Positions 27,592 to 35,752 of a stretch of 64,000 bases of DNA are shown piece after piece. The notes beneath the pieces were generated by a model, which was not told the DNA's origin, did no database searches, and saw only the letters and a list, made by a program, of their open reading frames with translations. The position numbers and the translations under genes are program-made. Each line of letters begins with the position of its first letter. The stretch's first letter is position 1. This stretch comes from an uncultured Candidatus Pelagibacter sp. (GTDB taxonomy: Bacteria; Pseudomonadota; Alphaproteobacteria; Pelagibacterales; Pelagibacteraceae), in NCBI GenBank assembly GCA_905616465.1, contig CAJQSX010000002.1, forward strand, positions 1 through 64,000. The letters run 5' to 3'.

Positions 27592-28776
27592 ATGCAAAAA
27601 TTTAAATCAGTTGAAGATTTAATAAATCAACTGAAACCTGAAAAGCCTATTTATTGTATCAGAAGACATTCTGTTACTTCTGCTTCAAAATTTTTTCAGA
27701 AAAATTTTCCTGGGGATGTTTTATATGCAGTTAAAACTAATCCTCACCCTATAGTAATAAAAACGCTTTTAGAAAGTGGCATTAATCAATTCGATGTAGC
27801 TTCAATTGAAGAAATCAAACAAATAAGGAAATTTACAAGTACTGCAAAATGTTCTTACATGCATACTATTAAAAGTCCTGAAAGTATTAATAGAGCTTAT
27901 TTTGAATATGGAATTAAAACTTTTTCTTTAGATACAAAAGAAGAGTTAATAAAAATTATAAAAAATACGAATAATGCTAAAGATCTAGAATTATTTATAA
28001 GAATTGCTGTTTCAAATGAGCATGCTGAAATCGATTTATCAAAAAAATTTGGTGCTCTAAATTCAGAAGCCTTAGGTTTGTTAAGATTGGCAAAACAATA
28101 TGCCTTTAAAGTTGGATTAAGTTTTCATGTCGGGTCTCAGTGCATGCATCCTATTTCTTATGCTAAAGGGATATCAGAAGTTGGAAAAATAATTAAAAAA
28201 ACGAAAATTATTCCTGATTATATAAATGTTGGAGGGGGTTTTCCAGCAATCTATCCTGATTTAATACCTCATAATTTGATTGCATACTTTAATGAAATCC
28301 AAAAAAGTCTAAAAAATTTAAAACTAGAAAAAATGCCTAAAATAATTTGTGAACCTGGAAGAGCTTTAGTTGCCGAAAGTGGCTCAACTATAGTTAAGGT
28401 TAATTTAAGAAAAAAACAAAAATTATATATAAATGATGGAACATATGGAACTTTATTTGATGCTGGGACACCCAACATTGTTTTTCCAACTAAAATGATT
28501 AAAGAAACCTCAAATAAGATTATATCAAAAAAGATGACTGCATTTGATTTTTTTGGACCGACTTGTGACAGTATGGATTATATGAAGGGTCCATTTATTC
28601 TTCCAAATAATATTAAAGAAAATGACTATATTGAATTAGGACAACTAGGTGCCTACGGACTAACTTTTAGAACACAATTTAATGGGTTTTATTCTGATGA
28701 AATATATGAAGTTGATGATGCTCCAATTATGAGCCTGTACAATAAAAACATTCCTAAAGCTACTTTGGTCGCTTAA
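27592..28776 (+). CDS. PLP-dependent fold III decarboxylase (ornithine/lysine decarboxylase type)
   Basis: 394 residues of the alanine-racemase-fold decarboxylase group that includes eukaryotic-type ornithine decarboxylase. Seen: DVLYAVKTNPHP with PLP-binding Lys48, HVGSQCMHP, INVGGGFPA, CEPGRALVAESG, and FGPTCDSMDYM with active-site Cys325-Asp326. It should make putrescine (or cadaverine) from ornithine (or lysine). Alphaproteobacterial members can accept both. It overlaps the deoxyhypusine-synthase-like gene by one base (TAATG) and so leads a three-gene polyamine operon. Carboxynorspermidine decarboxylase is less likely, given the CDSMD motif and context. Confidence 0.86.
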   Translation: MQKFKSVEDLINQLKPEKPIYCIRRHSVTSASKFFQKNFPGDVLYAVKTNPHPIVIKTLLESGINQFDVASIEEIKQIRKFTSTAKCSYMHTIKSPESINRAYFEYGIKTFSLDTKEELIKIIKNTNNAKDLELFIRIAVSNEHAEIDLSKKFGALNSEALGLLRLAKQYAFKVGLSFHVGSQCMHPISYAKGISEVGKIIKKTKIIPDYINVGGGFPAIYPDLIPHNLIAYFNEIQKSLKNLKLEKMPKIICEPGRALVAESGSTIVKVNLRKKQKLYINDGTYGTLFDAGTPNIVFPTKMIKETSNKIISKKMTAFDFFGPTCDSMDYMKGPFILPNNIKENDYIELGQLGAYGLTFRTQFNGFYSDEIYEVDDAPIMSLYNKNIPKATLVA

Positions 28777-29819
28777 TGTCAAAAGATAAAAGCTTAGTTC
28801 ACAATAGTAAAAAAGATTTTTTAAAAAATCCTGTAGAACATATTGATATTACTTCCTTTGACTCTAGAAAAATAATTTCTTCAATGGAAAAAATGTCTTT
28901 TGTTGCAAGAGAAACTGCTAATGCTGCAAATATATATAACGACATGCTAAAAGATAAAGACTGTACCATTTTTTTAACGTTAGCTGGATCCACATCTGCG
29001 GGTGGATGTATGAATGTTTATAAAGATCTAGTTAAATACAATATGGTGGATGCAATTATTGCAACAGGAGCTTCTATTGTAGATATGGATTTCTTTGAAG
29101 CTCTAGGATTTAAACATTATCAAGGATCACAATTTCAAGATGATACTGAATTAAGAAATAATTATATAGATAGAATATACGACACCTATATCGATGAAGA
29201 AGAGCTCCAAACGTGTGATAAAATTATTTGCGAAATAGCAGATACTTTAGAGGCAAGAAGCTACACTTCTAGAGAATTCATTAATGAAATGGGCAAATAT
29301 TTAAAAAAAAATTCCAAAAAGAAAGATTCTTTAATTGAAACTGCTTACGATAATAATGTGCCTATTTTTTGTCCAGCTTTTACAGATTCAAGTGCAGGAT
29401 TTGGTCTGGTAATACATCAAGAAAAAAATCCTAAACATCATATAACCATAGATTCTATCAGAGAATTTAGAGAGCTTACTGAAATTAAAATTCAATCTAA
29501 TGGATCAGGACTATTTATGATTGGTGGTGGTGTTCCAAAAAATTTTATTCAAGATACCATTATATGTGCAGAACTTTTAGGCAAAGAAGTGGGCATGCAC
29601 AAGTATGCAATACAAATAACCGTTGCGGACAGCAGAGATGGAGCGTGTAGTAGTTCAACCTTAAAAGAAGCAAGCTCTTGGGGTAAAGTTGATATAGCTA
29701 AAGAGCAAATGGTATATGCAGAAGCAACAAGTGTATTGCCATTAATAGCTAGCGATGCTTATCATAAAGGTGAGTGGAAAAGTAGAAATAGAAAAAACTT
29801 TACTAAAATTTTTAAATAA
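28776..29819 (+). CDS. Deoxyhypusine synthase-like protein (probable homospermidine-type synthase)
   Basis: 347 residues. Seen: TLAGSTSAGGCMNVYKDLV and AIIATGASIVDMDFFEALG (NAD-binding part), FCPAFTDSSAGFGL, MIGGGVPKNFIQDT, and EASSWGKVD with Lys304, matching the lysine that carries the aminobutyl group in deoxyhypusine synthase. Bacteria lack eIF5A, the substrate of the eukaryotic enzyme, so this homologue most likely transfers an aminobutyl group between free amines, as in homospermidine formation. It stands between a diamine-forming decarboxylase and a ureohydrolase, which may mean that a guanidino compound such as agmatine is a substrate. The start overlaps the upstream stop. Confidence 0.85.
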   Translation: MSKDKSLVHNSKKDFLKNPVEHIDITSFDSRKIISSMEKMSFVARETANAANIYNDMLKDKDCTIFLTLAGSTSAGGCMNVYKDLVKYNMVDAIIATGASIVDMDFFEALGFKHYQGSQFQDDTELRNNYIDRIYDTYIDEEELQTCDKIICEIADTLEARSYTSREFINEMGKYLKKNSKKKDSLIETAYDNNVPIFCPAFTDSSAGFGLVIHQEKNPKHHITIDSIREFRELTEIKIQSNGSGLFMIGGGVPKNFIQDTIICAELLGKEVGMHKYAIQITVADSRDGACSSSTLKEASSWGKVDIAKEQMVYAEATSVLPLIASDAYHKGEWKSRNRKNFTKIFK

Positions 29820-29821
29820 AA

Positions 29822-30697
29822 TTGAAATATCTCTCTAATAAAAATGGATTTTTAGGAATTGACAATAAGGTTAATTTTAAAGAAAAAGTAGTTGTGGTTC
29901 CTTTCGGTCTAGAAAAAACTGTCAGCTACGGTGGTGGCACTAAAAATGGACCTAGGGAGATCATCAAAGCATCACATCAGGTAGAGCTTTACGACGAAGA
30001 GTTAAACTGTGAACCTTACAAAAAAATAGGTATTAAAACTTTAAAACCATTTAAAATTAACAAAGATATCAAAAAAGCTCTAAATAAAATGTCTAAGATA
30101 AACGAAGAAATTTTGGACAAAAAACTTTTTCCAATGACTTTTGGTGGTGAACACTCAATAACTCCCGGATGCATTGATCCATTTACAAAAAAATACGAAA
30201 AGATTTGTCTTTTACACTTTGATGCTCATGCAGACTTACGTGAAAGTTATAATGGAGAAAAATTTTCACATGCTTCGGCTATTAAAAGATGCTTAGATTA
30301 TCCAAATGTTTCTGTAATTTCATTTGGGATAAGAAATATTTCTCAAAGCGAAATTCCTTTCCTAAAAAAAAATTCCTCAAGAATTAATATATTTTGGGCA
30401 AAAGATAAAAATAAATGGGACCTTAATAAATTTAAGAAATTAATAAAAGATAAAACTGTTTATCTAACATTTGATGTTGATGGACTAGATTCAAGCATTA
30501 TGCCCGCTACAGGAACACCTGAACCCGGTGGATTATTATGGGATGAAACTCTAAATATCATAAAAATTGCAGCAAAAAATTCAAAAATAGTTGGTGCAGA
30601 TATTAACGAACTTTCACCTATAAAAGGTTTTAATTCATACAATTTTCTTGTGGCTAAGTTAGCCTATAAAATTTTATCTTATAAATTTTTATGTTAA
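29822..30697 (+). CDS. Agmatinase/arginase-family ureohydrolase
   Basis: 291 residues of the Mn-dependent ureohydrolase family. All metal ligands are present: His111 in FGGEH, Asp134, His136 and Asp138 in FDAHAD, and Asp218 and Asp220 in FDVDGLD, followed by PATGTPEPGG, which favours agmatinase-type enzymes. The start codon is TTG at 29822, two bases after the upstream stop; no ATG occurs until residue 90, and the conserved SYGGGTKNGP at 35-44 needs the early start. It hydrolyses a guanidino compound to an amine plus urea; in this operon the substrate could be agmatine or a guanidino polyamine made by the preceding enzyme. Confidence 0.86.
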   Translation: MKYLSNKNGFLGIDNKVNFKEKVVVVPFGLEKTVSYGGGTKNGPREIIKASHQVELYDEELNCEPYKKIGIKTLKPFKINKDIKKALNKMSKINEEILDKKLFPMTFGGEHSITPGCIDPFTKKYEKICLLHFDAHADLRESYNGEKFSHASAIKRCLDYPNVSVISFGIRNISQSEIPFLKKNSSRINIFWAKDKNKWDLNKFKKLIKDKTVYLTFDVDGLDSSIMPATGTPEPGGLLWDETLNIIKIAAKNSKIVGADINELSPIKGFNSYNFLVAKLAYKILSYKFLC

Positions 30698-31248
30698 ACT
30701 TTAGCAGCTTTAAGGGTGCCTAGTAATAATCTGAAAGGTATTAACATTATCAAGGCTACAAATATCTTAACTGCTAAGTCACCTAAAGATAATGTAAACC
30801 ATGGTATTCCTGTTGCATAAAACGATATTGAAAAGAATAAAAAAGTGTCAACAGTAGAACCAATAAATGAAGAAGTAAGAGGTGCAATAAACCATTTCTT
30901 TTTTCTTAGTTTAGCAAAAATTTGAACATCTAATAATTGAGCTATTATAAAAGCAGTACCAGATCCAATTGCAATTCTCACTGAAATTAAATCTGCAAAA
31001 TTAGTTGAAAATAAAAGAGTAAAACTAATACCTGTGGCAAATCCAATATAAACAATTTTTCTAGCAACCACCTTGCCATAGGATCTGTTTGCTAAATCGG
31101 TAATTAAGAATGCAATTGGATAACTAAAAGCGCCATAAGTTAGTATTTTTTCTAACCCATAATATTTAATTGGGAACTGAACTAAAAAATTTGAAGATAA
31201 AACAACCACTCCCATTAGAAATGAGAGAAGTAAAAACAGCCTATTCAT
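30694..31248 (-). CDS. Queuosine precursor transporter (YhhQ/VUT family)
   Basis: 184 residues with about six membrane helices. Seen: GAFSYPIAFLITDLANRSYGK at 39-59, where the PxxFLxTDxxNxxYG pattern is the family signature, then SGTAFIIAQLLDVQIFAKLRKK, and SSFIGSTVDTFLFFSISF. The E. coli member YhhQ imports the queuosine precursor preQ0. The gene overlaps the stop of rpmB by one base and ends the lysS-pyrD-rpmB run. Confidence 0.85.
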   Translation of the reverse strand: MNRLFLLLSFLMGVVVLSSNFLVQFPIKYYGLEKILTYGAFSYPIAFLITDLANRSYGKVVARKIVYIGFATGISFTLLFSTNFADLISVRIAIGSGTAFIIAQLLDVQIFAKLRKKKWFIAPLTSSFIGSTVDTFLFFSISFYATGIPWFTLSLGDLAVKIFVALIMLIPFRLLLGTLKAAKV

Positions 31249-31559
31249 TATGCAGATTTTGCTAAAGGTTTTTTCTTAAATGGAGATTTAATTAAAATGC
31301 CTTTTTTTAATTTTTTAAGTCTTGGAGATAAATTCTTATTTTTTACAGTTTTCAAAAAAACATCAAAACTTCCTTTTTTGTCTACTGATCTCACACCAGC
31401 ATTACTTACTGTTAATTTCAAACTTCTTTTTAAAAGTTCACTTGTAAATTTTACTTTTTTCAAATTAGGTAAAAATCTTCTTTTAGTCTTATTGTTAGCG
31501 TGACTAACGTTATGACCTTTCATGGGAATTTTACCAGTGAGTTCACATTTTTTAGACAT
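31248..31559 (-). CDS. rpmB: Large ribosomal subunit protein L28
   Basis: 103 residues, longer than E. coli L28 (78) but usual for alphaproteobacteria. Seen: the start [23 protein letters not shown] in parts, [25 protein letters not shown], and a basic tail [14 protein letters not shown] good promoter lies between pyrD and this gene (31571-31599), so it can be expressed on its own, with a leader of only a few bases. Confidence 0.95.
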   Translation of the reverse strand: MSKKCELTGKIPMKGHNVSHANNKTKRRFLPNLKKVKFTSELLKRSLKLTVSNAGVRSVDKKGSFDVFLKTVKNKNLSPRLKKLKKGILIKSPFKKKPLAKSA

Positions 31560-31570
31560 AGTAGCCCGAT

Positions 31571-31599
31571 TATATAAGGGGTGATGAGGTTCGCGTCAA
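31571..31599 (-). promoter_or_regulatory. Promoter of rpmB
   Basis: On the minus strand the -35 box TTGACG (31594-31599) and the -10 box TATATA (31571-31576) are separated by exactly 17 bases, and the -10 continues to TATATAAT. Transcription would begin around 31564, about five bases before the ATG at 31559. The spacer is unusually GC-rich for this genome. Confidence 0.72.
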
Positions 31600-31608
31600 G
31601 TAATAGAA

Positions 31609-32661
31609 TTAGGATTTAGATTTATTTCCAATGATTTCTGTAAAATTTTTAACCCCTTCTTTTAACAATAATTCACTTAAATCATTTTTAATCGTGTTAA
31701 CAATATTTGGCCCCTTATAAACCATTCCAGTATAAAGTTGAATATAATGTGCGCCGGCTAAAAATTTATTATAAGCACTCGAGCCAGAATCCACACCACC
31801 AACCCCTATAATTTTAATTTTATTTTTTAAATGTTTATAAAATTTATTAATTAATAAATTTGATTTATCTTCTATCGGTTTTCCTGACAAACCACCTTTT
31901 TGATGTTTTTGAATATTTGTTAATTTTTCTCTTGTAGCATTTGATGTATTTGAAATAATGATAGCTTCAACCTCATTATTAATCAATACCCCTGAGATTT
32001 TTTCTATCTCACTATCATTTATATCTGGAGCAATCTTTACTACGATAGGTATTTTTGAATTAAGATTTTTTTTTTCTTTTTTTATTTCTTTTAATAATTT
32101 ATCTAATCGTGTTTGATCATGAAAATTTCTTAAATTTTCAGTATTTGGTGATGAAATATTAATTGTGATATAATCAGCAACTTCATAAAAACTTCTTAGA
32201 CCTGACAAATAGTCCTCCAATCTATTTTGGGCATCTTTATTGGGACCAATGTTTACACCTAGTATCCCAGTTTTTGGATTTTTCCTAATTCTATCCAAAA
32301 CATTTTTAGCTCCATGATTATTAAATCCTAATCGATTAATTAACGCTTCATCCTCCACTAATCTAAATACTCTTGGTTTAGGATTGCCATATTGACTTAA
32401 TGGAGTAATGGTGCCCACTTCTACAAAGCCATATCCCAGTTTAAATAACTGATTATAAACCTCAGCATTTTTGTCAAAACCTGCAGCCATTCCAATCGGG
32501 TTTTTTAGATCTTTGTTAAATAAAGTAGTTTTAAACAAGCTATCATTTTCTTCATCTTGAAAAAAATTTGGTACAAAGTTAAATTTAAGAGATTTAATTG
32601 CTAATGTATGTGCTTTTTCTGGATCTAATTTAAAAATTAACGATCTTAAATTTGAAAACAT
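31609..32661 (-). CDS. pyrD: Dihydroorotate dehydrogenase, quinone type (class 2)
   Basis: Oxidises dihydroorotate to orotate in pyrimidine synthesis, passing electrons to quinone at the inner membrane. 350 residues. Seen: the N-terminal membrane-association helix region (FSNLRSLIFKLDPEKAHTLAI), PIGMAAGFDKNAEVYN, GFVEVGTITPLSQYGNPKPRVFRL in pieces, GVNIGPNKDA, and ITINISSPNTENLR with the catalytic Ser. The N-terminal extension marks class 2. Its start overlaps the stop of lysS by one base. Confidence 0.95.
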   Translation of the reverse strand: MFSNLRSLIFKLDPEKAHTLAIKSLKFNFVPNFFQDEENDSLFKTTLFNKDLKNPIGMAAGFDKNAEVYNQLFKLGYGFVEVGTITPLSQYGNPKPRVFRLVEDEALINRLGFNNHGAKNVLDRIRKNPKTGILGVNIGPNKDAQNRLEDYLSGLRSFYEVADYITINISSPNTENLRNFHDQTRLDKLLKEIKKEKKNLNSKIPIVVKIAPDINDSEIEKISGVLINNEVEAIIISNTSNATREKLTNIQKHQKGGLSGKPIEDKSNLLINKFYKHLKNKIKIIGVGGVDSGSSAYNKFLAGAHYIQLYTGMVYKGPNIVNTIKNDLSELLLKEGVKNFTEIIGNKSKS

Positions 32662-34223
32662 TACTTAATTTTTTTCATTATAAGCTCTTTTGTTTCATTA
32701 ACACCAAAAAAACTTATGAAGAAACCCATACGAGGTCCATTTTCATCTCCAAAAACAACTTCATAAATTAATTTGAACCAGTCTCTAAGATTTTCTGTAT
32801 AACCATTTTCTTTTCCTGTGGAATATATCAAAGTTTGAATGTCTTCTGGAGACATTTGATCATTGCATTTTTCAAGAATTTTAATAAGTGCTTCTAAGGC
32901 TAACTTCTCATCCTCATTTGGAGTTTTGTATTTTTTCTTTGATTTAATTACATCATTAAAATACTTTATTGCATAACCTACTAATGCATCAAATATTGGG
33001 TAATTTTTTTCTTCAATATTTTTTTTGTATTTTTTAACAAATTTCCAAAGAAGTTCTTTTGTGTCAGCATTGCTAGTTTCTACAAGATTCAAAAGCATTG
33101 AGAATGACATAATTGCATTTTCATTAGGAATAACACCATTGTGGACGTGCCAACAAGGATTCAATAACACTTGTAGTTCATCTTGTTTTTTTGCTTTTGC
33201 AATAAAATCTAAATATTCATCCACTGCTTTTGGAACTATTTCTTTATAAAGTTTTTTTGCTCTTTTTGGATTTTGATACATGTATAAAGATAAACTTTCA
33301 GGTGATGCATATTTTAACCACTGATCAATTGTAATTCCATTACCTTTTGATTTTGAAATTTTTTCACCTTTTTCATCCAAAAATAATTCATAAGCAAATC
33401 CAGAGGGATTATTTTTACCAATTAAATTTACAATTTTTTTTGATAAAATTGCACTTTCAATAAGATCTTTGCCATACATTTCAAAATCAATATCAAGAGC
33501 ATACCATCTCATTGCCCAATCTACTTTCCATTGAAGCTTACAATTTCCATCTAAAATACTTTTCTCAAGTTTTTTTCCTTTGTTGTCAAAAATTATTTTT
33601 GAATTATCTTTATCAATTTCTGAAACTGGAATTTCTAGAACTTGTCCACTATCTGGGCAAATTGGTAAAAATGGACTATAAGTTTTCTGTCTTTCTTTGC
33701 CTAATGTTGGTAAGATAATATTCATTATTCCATCATAATTTTCTAAAATTAGCTGAAGTGTAGAATTGAAAAAACCAGATTTATATAATGATGTAGAGCT
33801 TTTAAAAGTATAATTAAAATTAAAGTTATTTAAAAAATTTTTAAGCATCTCATTATTGTGCTCACCAAAACTTTTAAATTTTTCAAATGGATCTGGAACT
33901 TGAGTTAAGGGCTTGTGTAAATTCTCTTCTAACAATTTTTGATTTGGTACATTTTCTGGAATTTTTCTAAGTCCATCCATGTCGTCTGAAAAAGTAATAA
34001 TCTCTGTAGGGATTTCCGTTAATTGCTTTAAAGCATTAACCATCATAGATGTTCTCGCAACTTCTGCAAAGGTTCCTATATGAGGCAAGCCACTGGGACC
34101 ATATCCAGTTTGAAGTACAATCCTTCCTTTTTTTTCAATAAATGATTTTCTTTCTCGAAGCATTTTTTTTGCCTCAACAAATGGCCATGCATTAGTTTTG
34201 TCTAAATTTTCTTTTTTTATCAT
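32661..34223 (-). CDS. lysS: Lysyl-tRNA synthetase, class I
   Basis: 520 residues of the class I LysRS type found in archaea, alphaproteobacteria and spirochetes, not the class II enzyme of E. coli. Seen: QTGYGPSGLPHIGTFAEVAR with the HIGH-type signature LPHIGT, FSDDMDGLRKIP, and the KMSKS-type loop EKISKSKGNGITIDQWL, then YMYQNPKRAKKLY. It charges tRNA-Lys. First gene of the lysS-pyrD-rpmB-transporter run and divergent from trkH. Confidence 0.95.
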   Translation of the reverse strand: MIKKENLDKTNAWPFVEAKKMLRERKSFIEKKGRIVLQTGYGPSGLPHIGTFAEVARTSMMVNALKQLTEIPTEIITFSDDMDGLRKIPENVPNQKLLEENLHKPLTQVPDPFEKFKSFGEHNNEMLKNFLNNFNFNYTFKSSTSLYKSGFFNSTLQLILENYDGIMNIILPTLGKERQKTYSPFLPICPDSGQVLEIPVSEIDKDNSKIIFDNKGKKLEKSILDGNCKLQWKVDWAMRWYALDIDFEMYGKDLIESAILSKKIVNLIGKNNPSGFAYELFLDEKGEKISKSKGNGITIDQWLKYASPESLSLYMYQNPKRAKKLYKEIVPKAVDEYLDFIAKAKKQDELQVLLNPCWHVHNGVIPNENAIMSFSMLLNLVETSNADTKELLWKFVKKYKKNIEEKNYPIFDALVGYAIKYFNDVIKSKKKYKTPNEDEKLALEALIKILEKCNDQMSPEDIQTLIYSTGKENGYTENLRDWFKLIYEVVFGDENGPRMGFFISFFGVNETKELIMKKIK

Positions 34224-34310
34224 GATTTACACTTAAACTTATTATTATAGTGAATTTATTAATTCTTATAGAGTTGAAATTTATTTACCATAAAATAATG
34301 TTCTATCAAA

Positions 34311-35750
34311 ATGTCTAATTATAAAACAGTTTTTTTTACTCTGGGAATTTTACAAATAATTCTTGGTGTGTTCATGTTTATTCCAATAATCATTCAATTT
34401 CTTTATGCAGAAATGGATTCATCTTTTTTTGGGGCTTCACTTGTAACAATTATTTTTGGAACATTATTTTTTTTGTCTAATATAGATCATGATAAAAAGT
34501 TGACCTTACAGCAAGCCTTTTTATTAACTGCATTGTCTTGGCTGAGTATTGCAATATTTGGCTCACTACCTTTTGTATTTTCAGATTTAAATTTTTCTTT
34601 CACTAATGCTTTTTTTGAAAGCATGTCTGGTATAACAACTACTGGCTCTACAATTATTCCAAATCTTAATGAAATGCCAAAAAGTATTCTATTATGGAGA
34701 GCTATTCTTCAATGGTTGGGTGGTATTGGAATAATAATTATGGCAATAACTTTAATGCCAATAATGAATGTTGGTGGAATGCAATTATTCAAAGTATCAA
34801 GTAACGACTCAAATGAAAAAATTCTACCAAAGTCTAAAGAAATCGCTCTTCGTTTAATTTACATCTATTCATCACTAACTTTGATTTGTGGAATTACTTA
34901 TAATATTTTCGGCATGAGTTTTTTTGATAGCTTGACACATTCAATGACAACTATAGCTACTGGAGGATTTTCAAATTATAATGAGTCTATTGGTTTTTTT
35001 AATAGTGTTGCAATTGAAATATCTTCAATGATTTTTATTATTTTAGGAAGTTTGCCTTTCATTGCATATATCAAATTTATAAGTGGTAACAAAAAAATTT
35101 TAATAAATGATACACAAATAAAATCTTTTTTTAGAATTATAATTGTTAGTATCGTTATTCTTTCCATATATTTAATAGTAAATAATTCTGATGAATTTAA
35201 TTTAAGATCAGTTTTTTTTAATGTTATTTCAATATTAACTGGAACTGGTTATGTAAATGCAGAATTTGACAATTGGGGTAGTTTTTCGTTGATACTTTTT
35301 TTAGGATTAATGTTTATTGGTGGTTGCGCAGGTTCCACAACATGTGGAATTAAGATATTTAGAGTTCAAATATTATATTTATTTGTAGTAAATCAACTAA
35401 AAAAAATAATTTATCCTAAAGGTGTCTTTGTTTTAAAATATGATCAGAACCCTGTCGATAACAAATTTATTGCATCGATAATTTCCTTTATTTATATGTA
35501 CCTTGTAATATTTTTTGTTTTAACAGCTCTTTTATCTTTGACTGGCTTAGATTTTGTCACATCTATTTCGGGAGCGGCAACATCAATTTCCAACGTGGGT
35601 CCTGGTTTGGGCTCAATAATTGGGCCTAATGGAAATTTTTCAACTCTTCCAGATATCTCAAAGTGGATTTTAACTTTGGGAATGATATTGGGCAGGCTTG
35701 AATTATTTGCAATACTAGTTTTGTTTTTACCTTCATTCTGGAGAAACTAA
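34311..35750 (+). CDS. trkH: TrkH/KtrB-family potassium uptake membrane subunit
   Basis: 479 residues (E. coli TrkH 483) with the four pore repeats of the Trk/Ktr/HKT family. Selectivity-filter blocks are seen at SMSGITTTGST, MTTIATGGFSN, ILTGTGYVNAEFDNWG and SISNVGPGLGSI. It imports potassium across the inner membrane. The regulatory subunit TrkA is not adjacent. It is followed after two bases by the AmpG-like permease gene. Confidence 0.93.
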   Translation: MSNYKTVFFTLGILQIILGVFMFIPIIIQFLYAEMDSSFFGASLVTIIFGTLFFLSNIDHDKKLTLQQAFLLTALSWLSIAIFGSLPFVFSDLNFSFTNAFFESMSGITTTGSTIIPNLNEMPKSILLWRAILQWLGGIGIIIMAITLMPIMNVGGMQLFKVSSNDSNEKILPKSKEIALRLIYIYSSLTLICGITYNIFGMSFFDSLTHSMTTIATGGFSNYNESIGFFNSVAIEISSMIFIILGSLPFIAYIKFISGNKKILINDTQIKSFFRIIIVSIVILSIYLIVNNSDEFNLRSVFFNVISILTGTGYVNAEFDNWGSFSLILFLGLMFIGGCAGSTTCGIKIFRVQILYLFVVNQLKKIIYPKGVFVLKYDQNPVDNKFIASIISFIYMYLVIFFVLTALLSLTGLDFVTSISGAATSISNVGPGLGSIIGPNGNFSTLPDISKWILTLGMILGRLELFAILVLFLPSFWRN

Positions 35751-35752
35751 AG

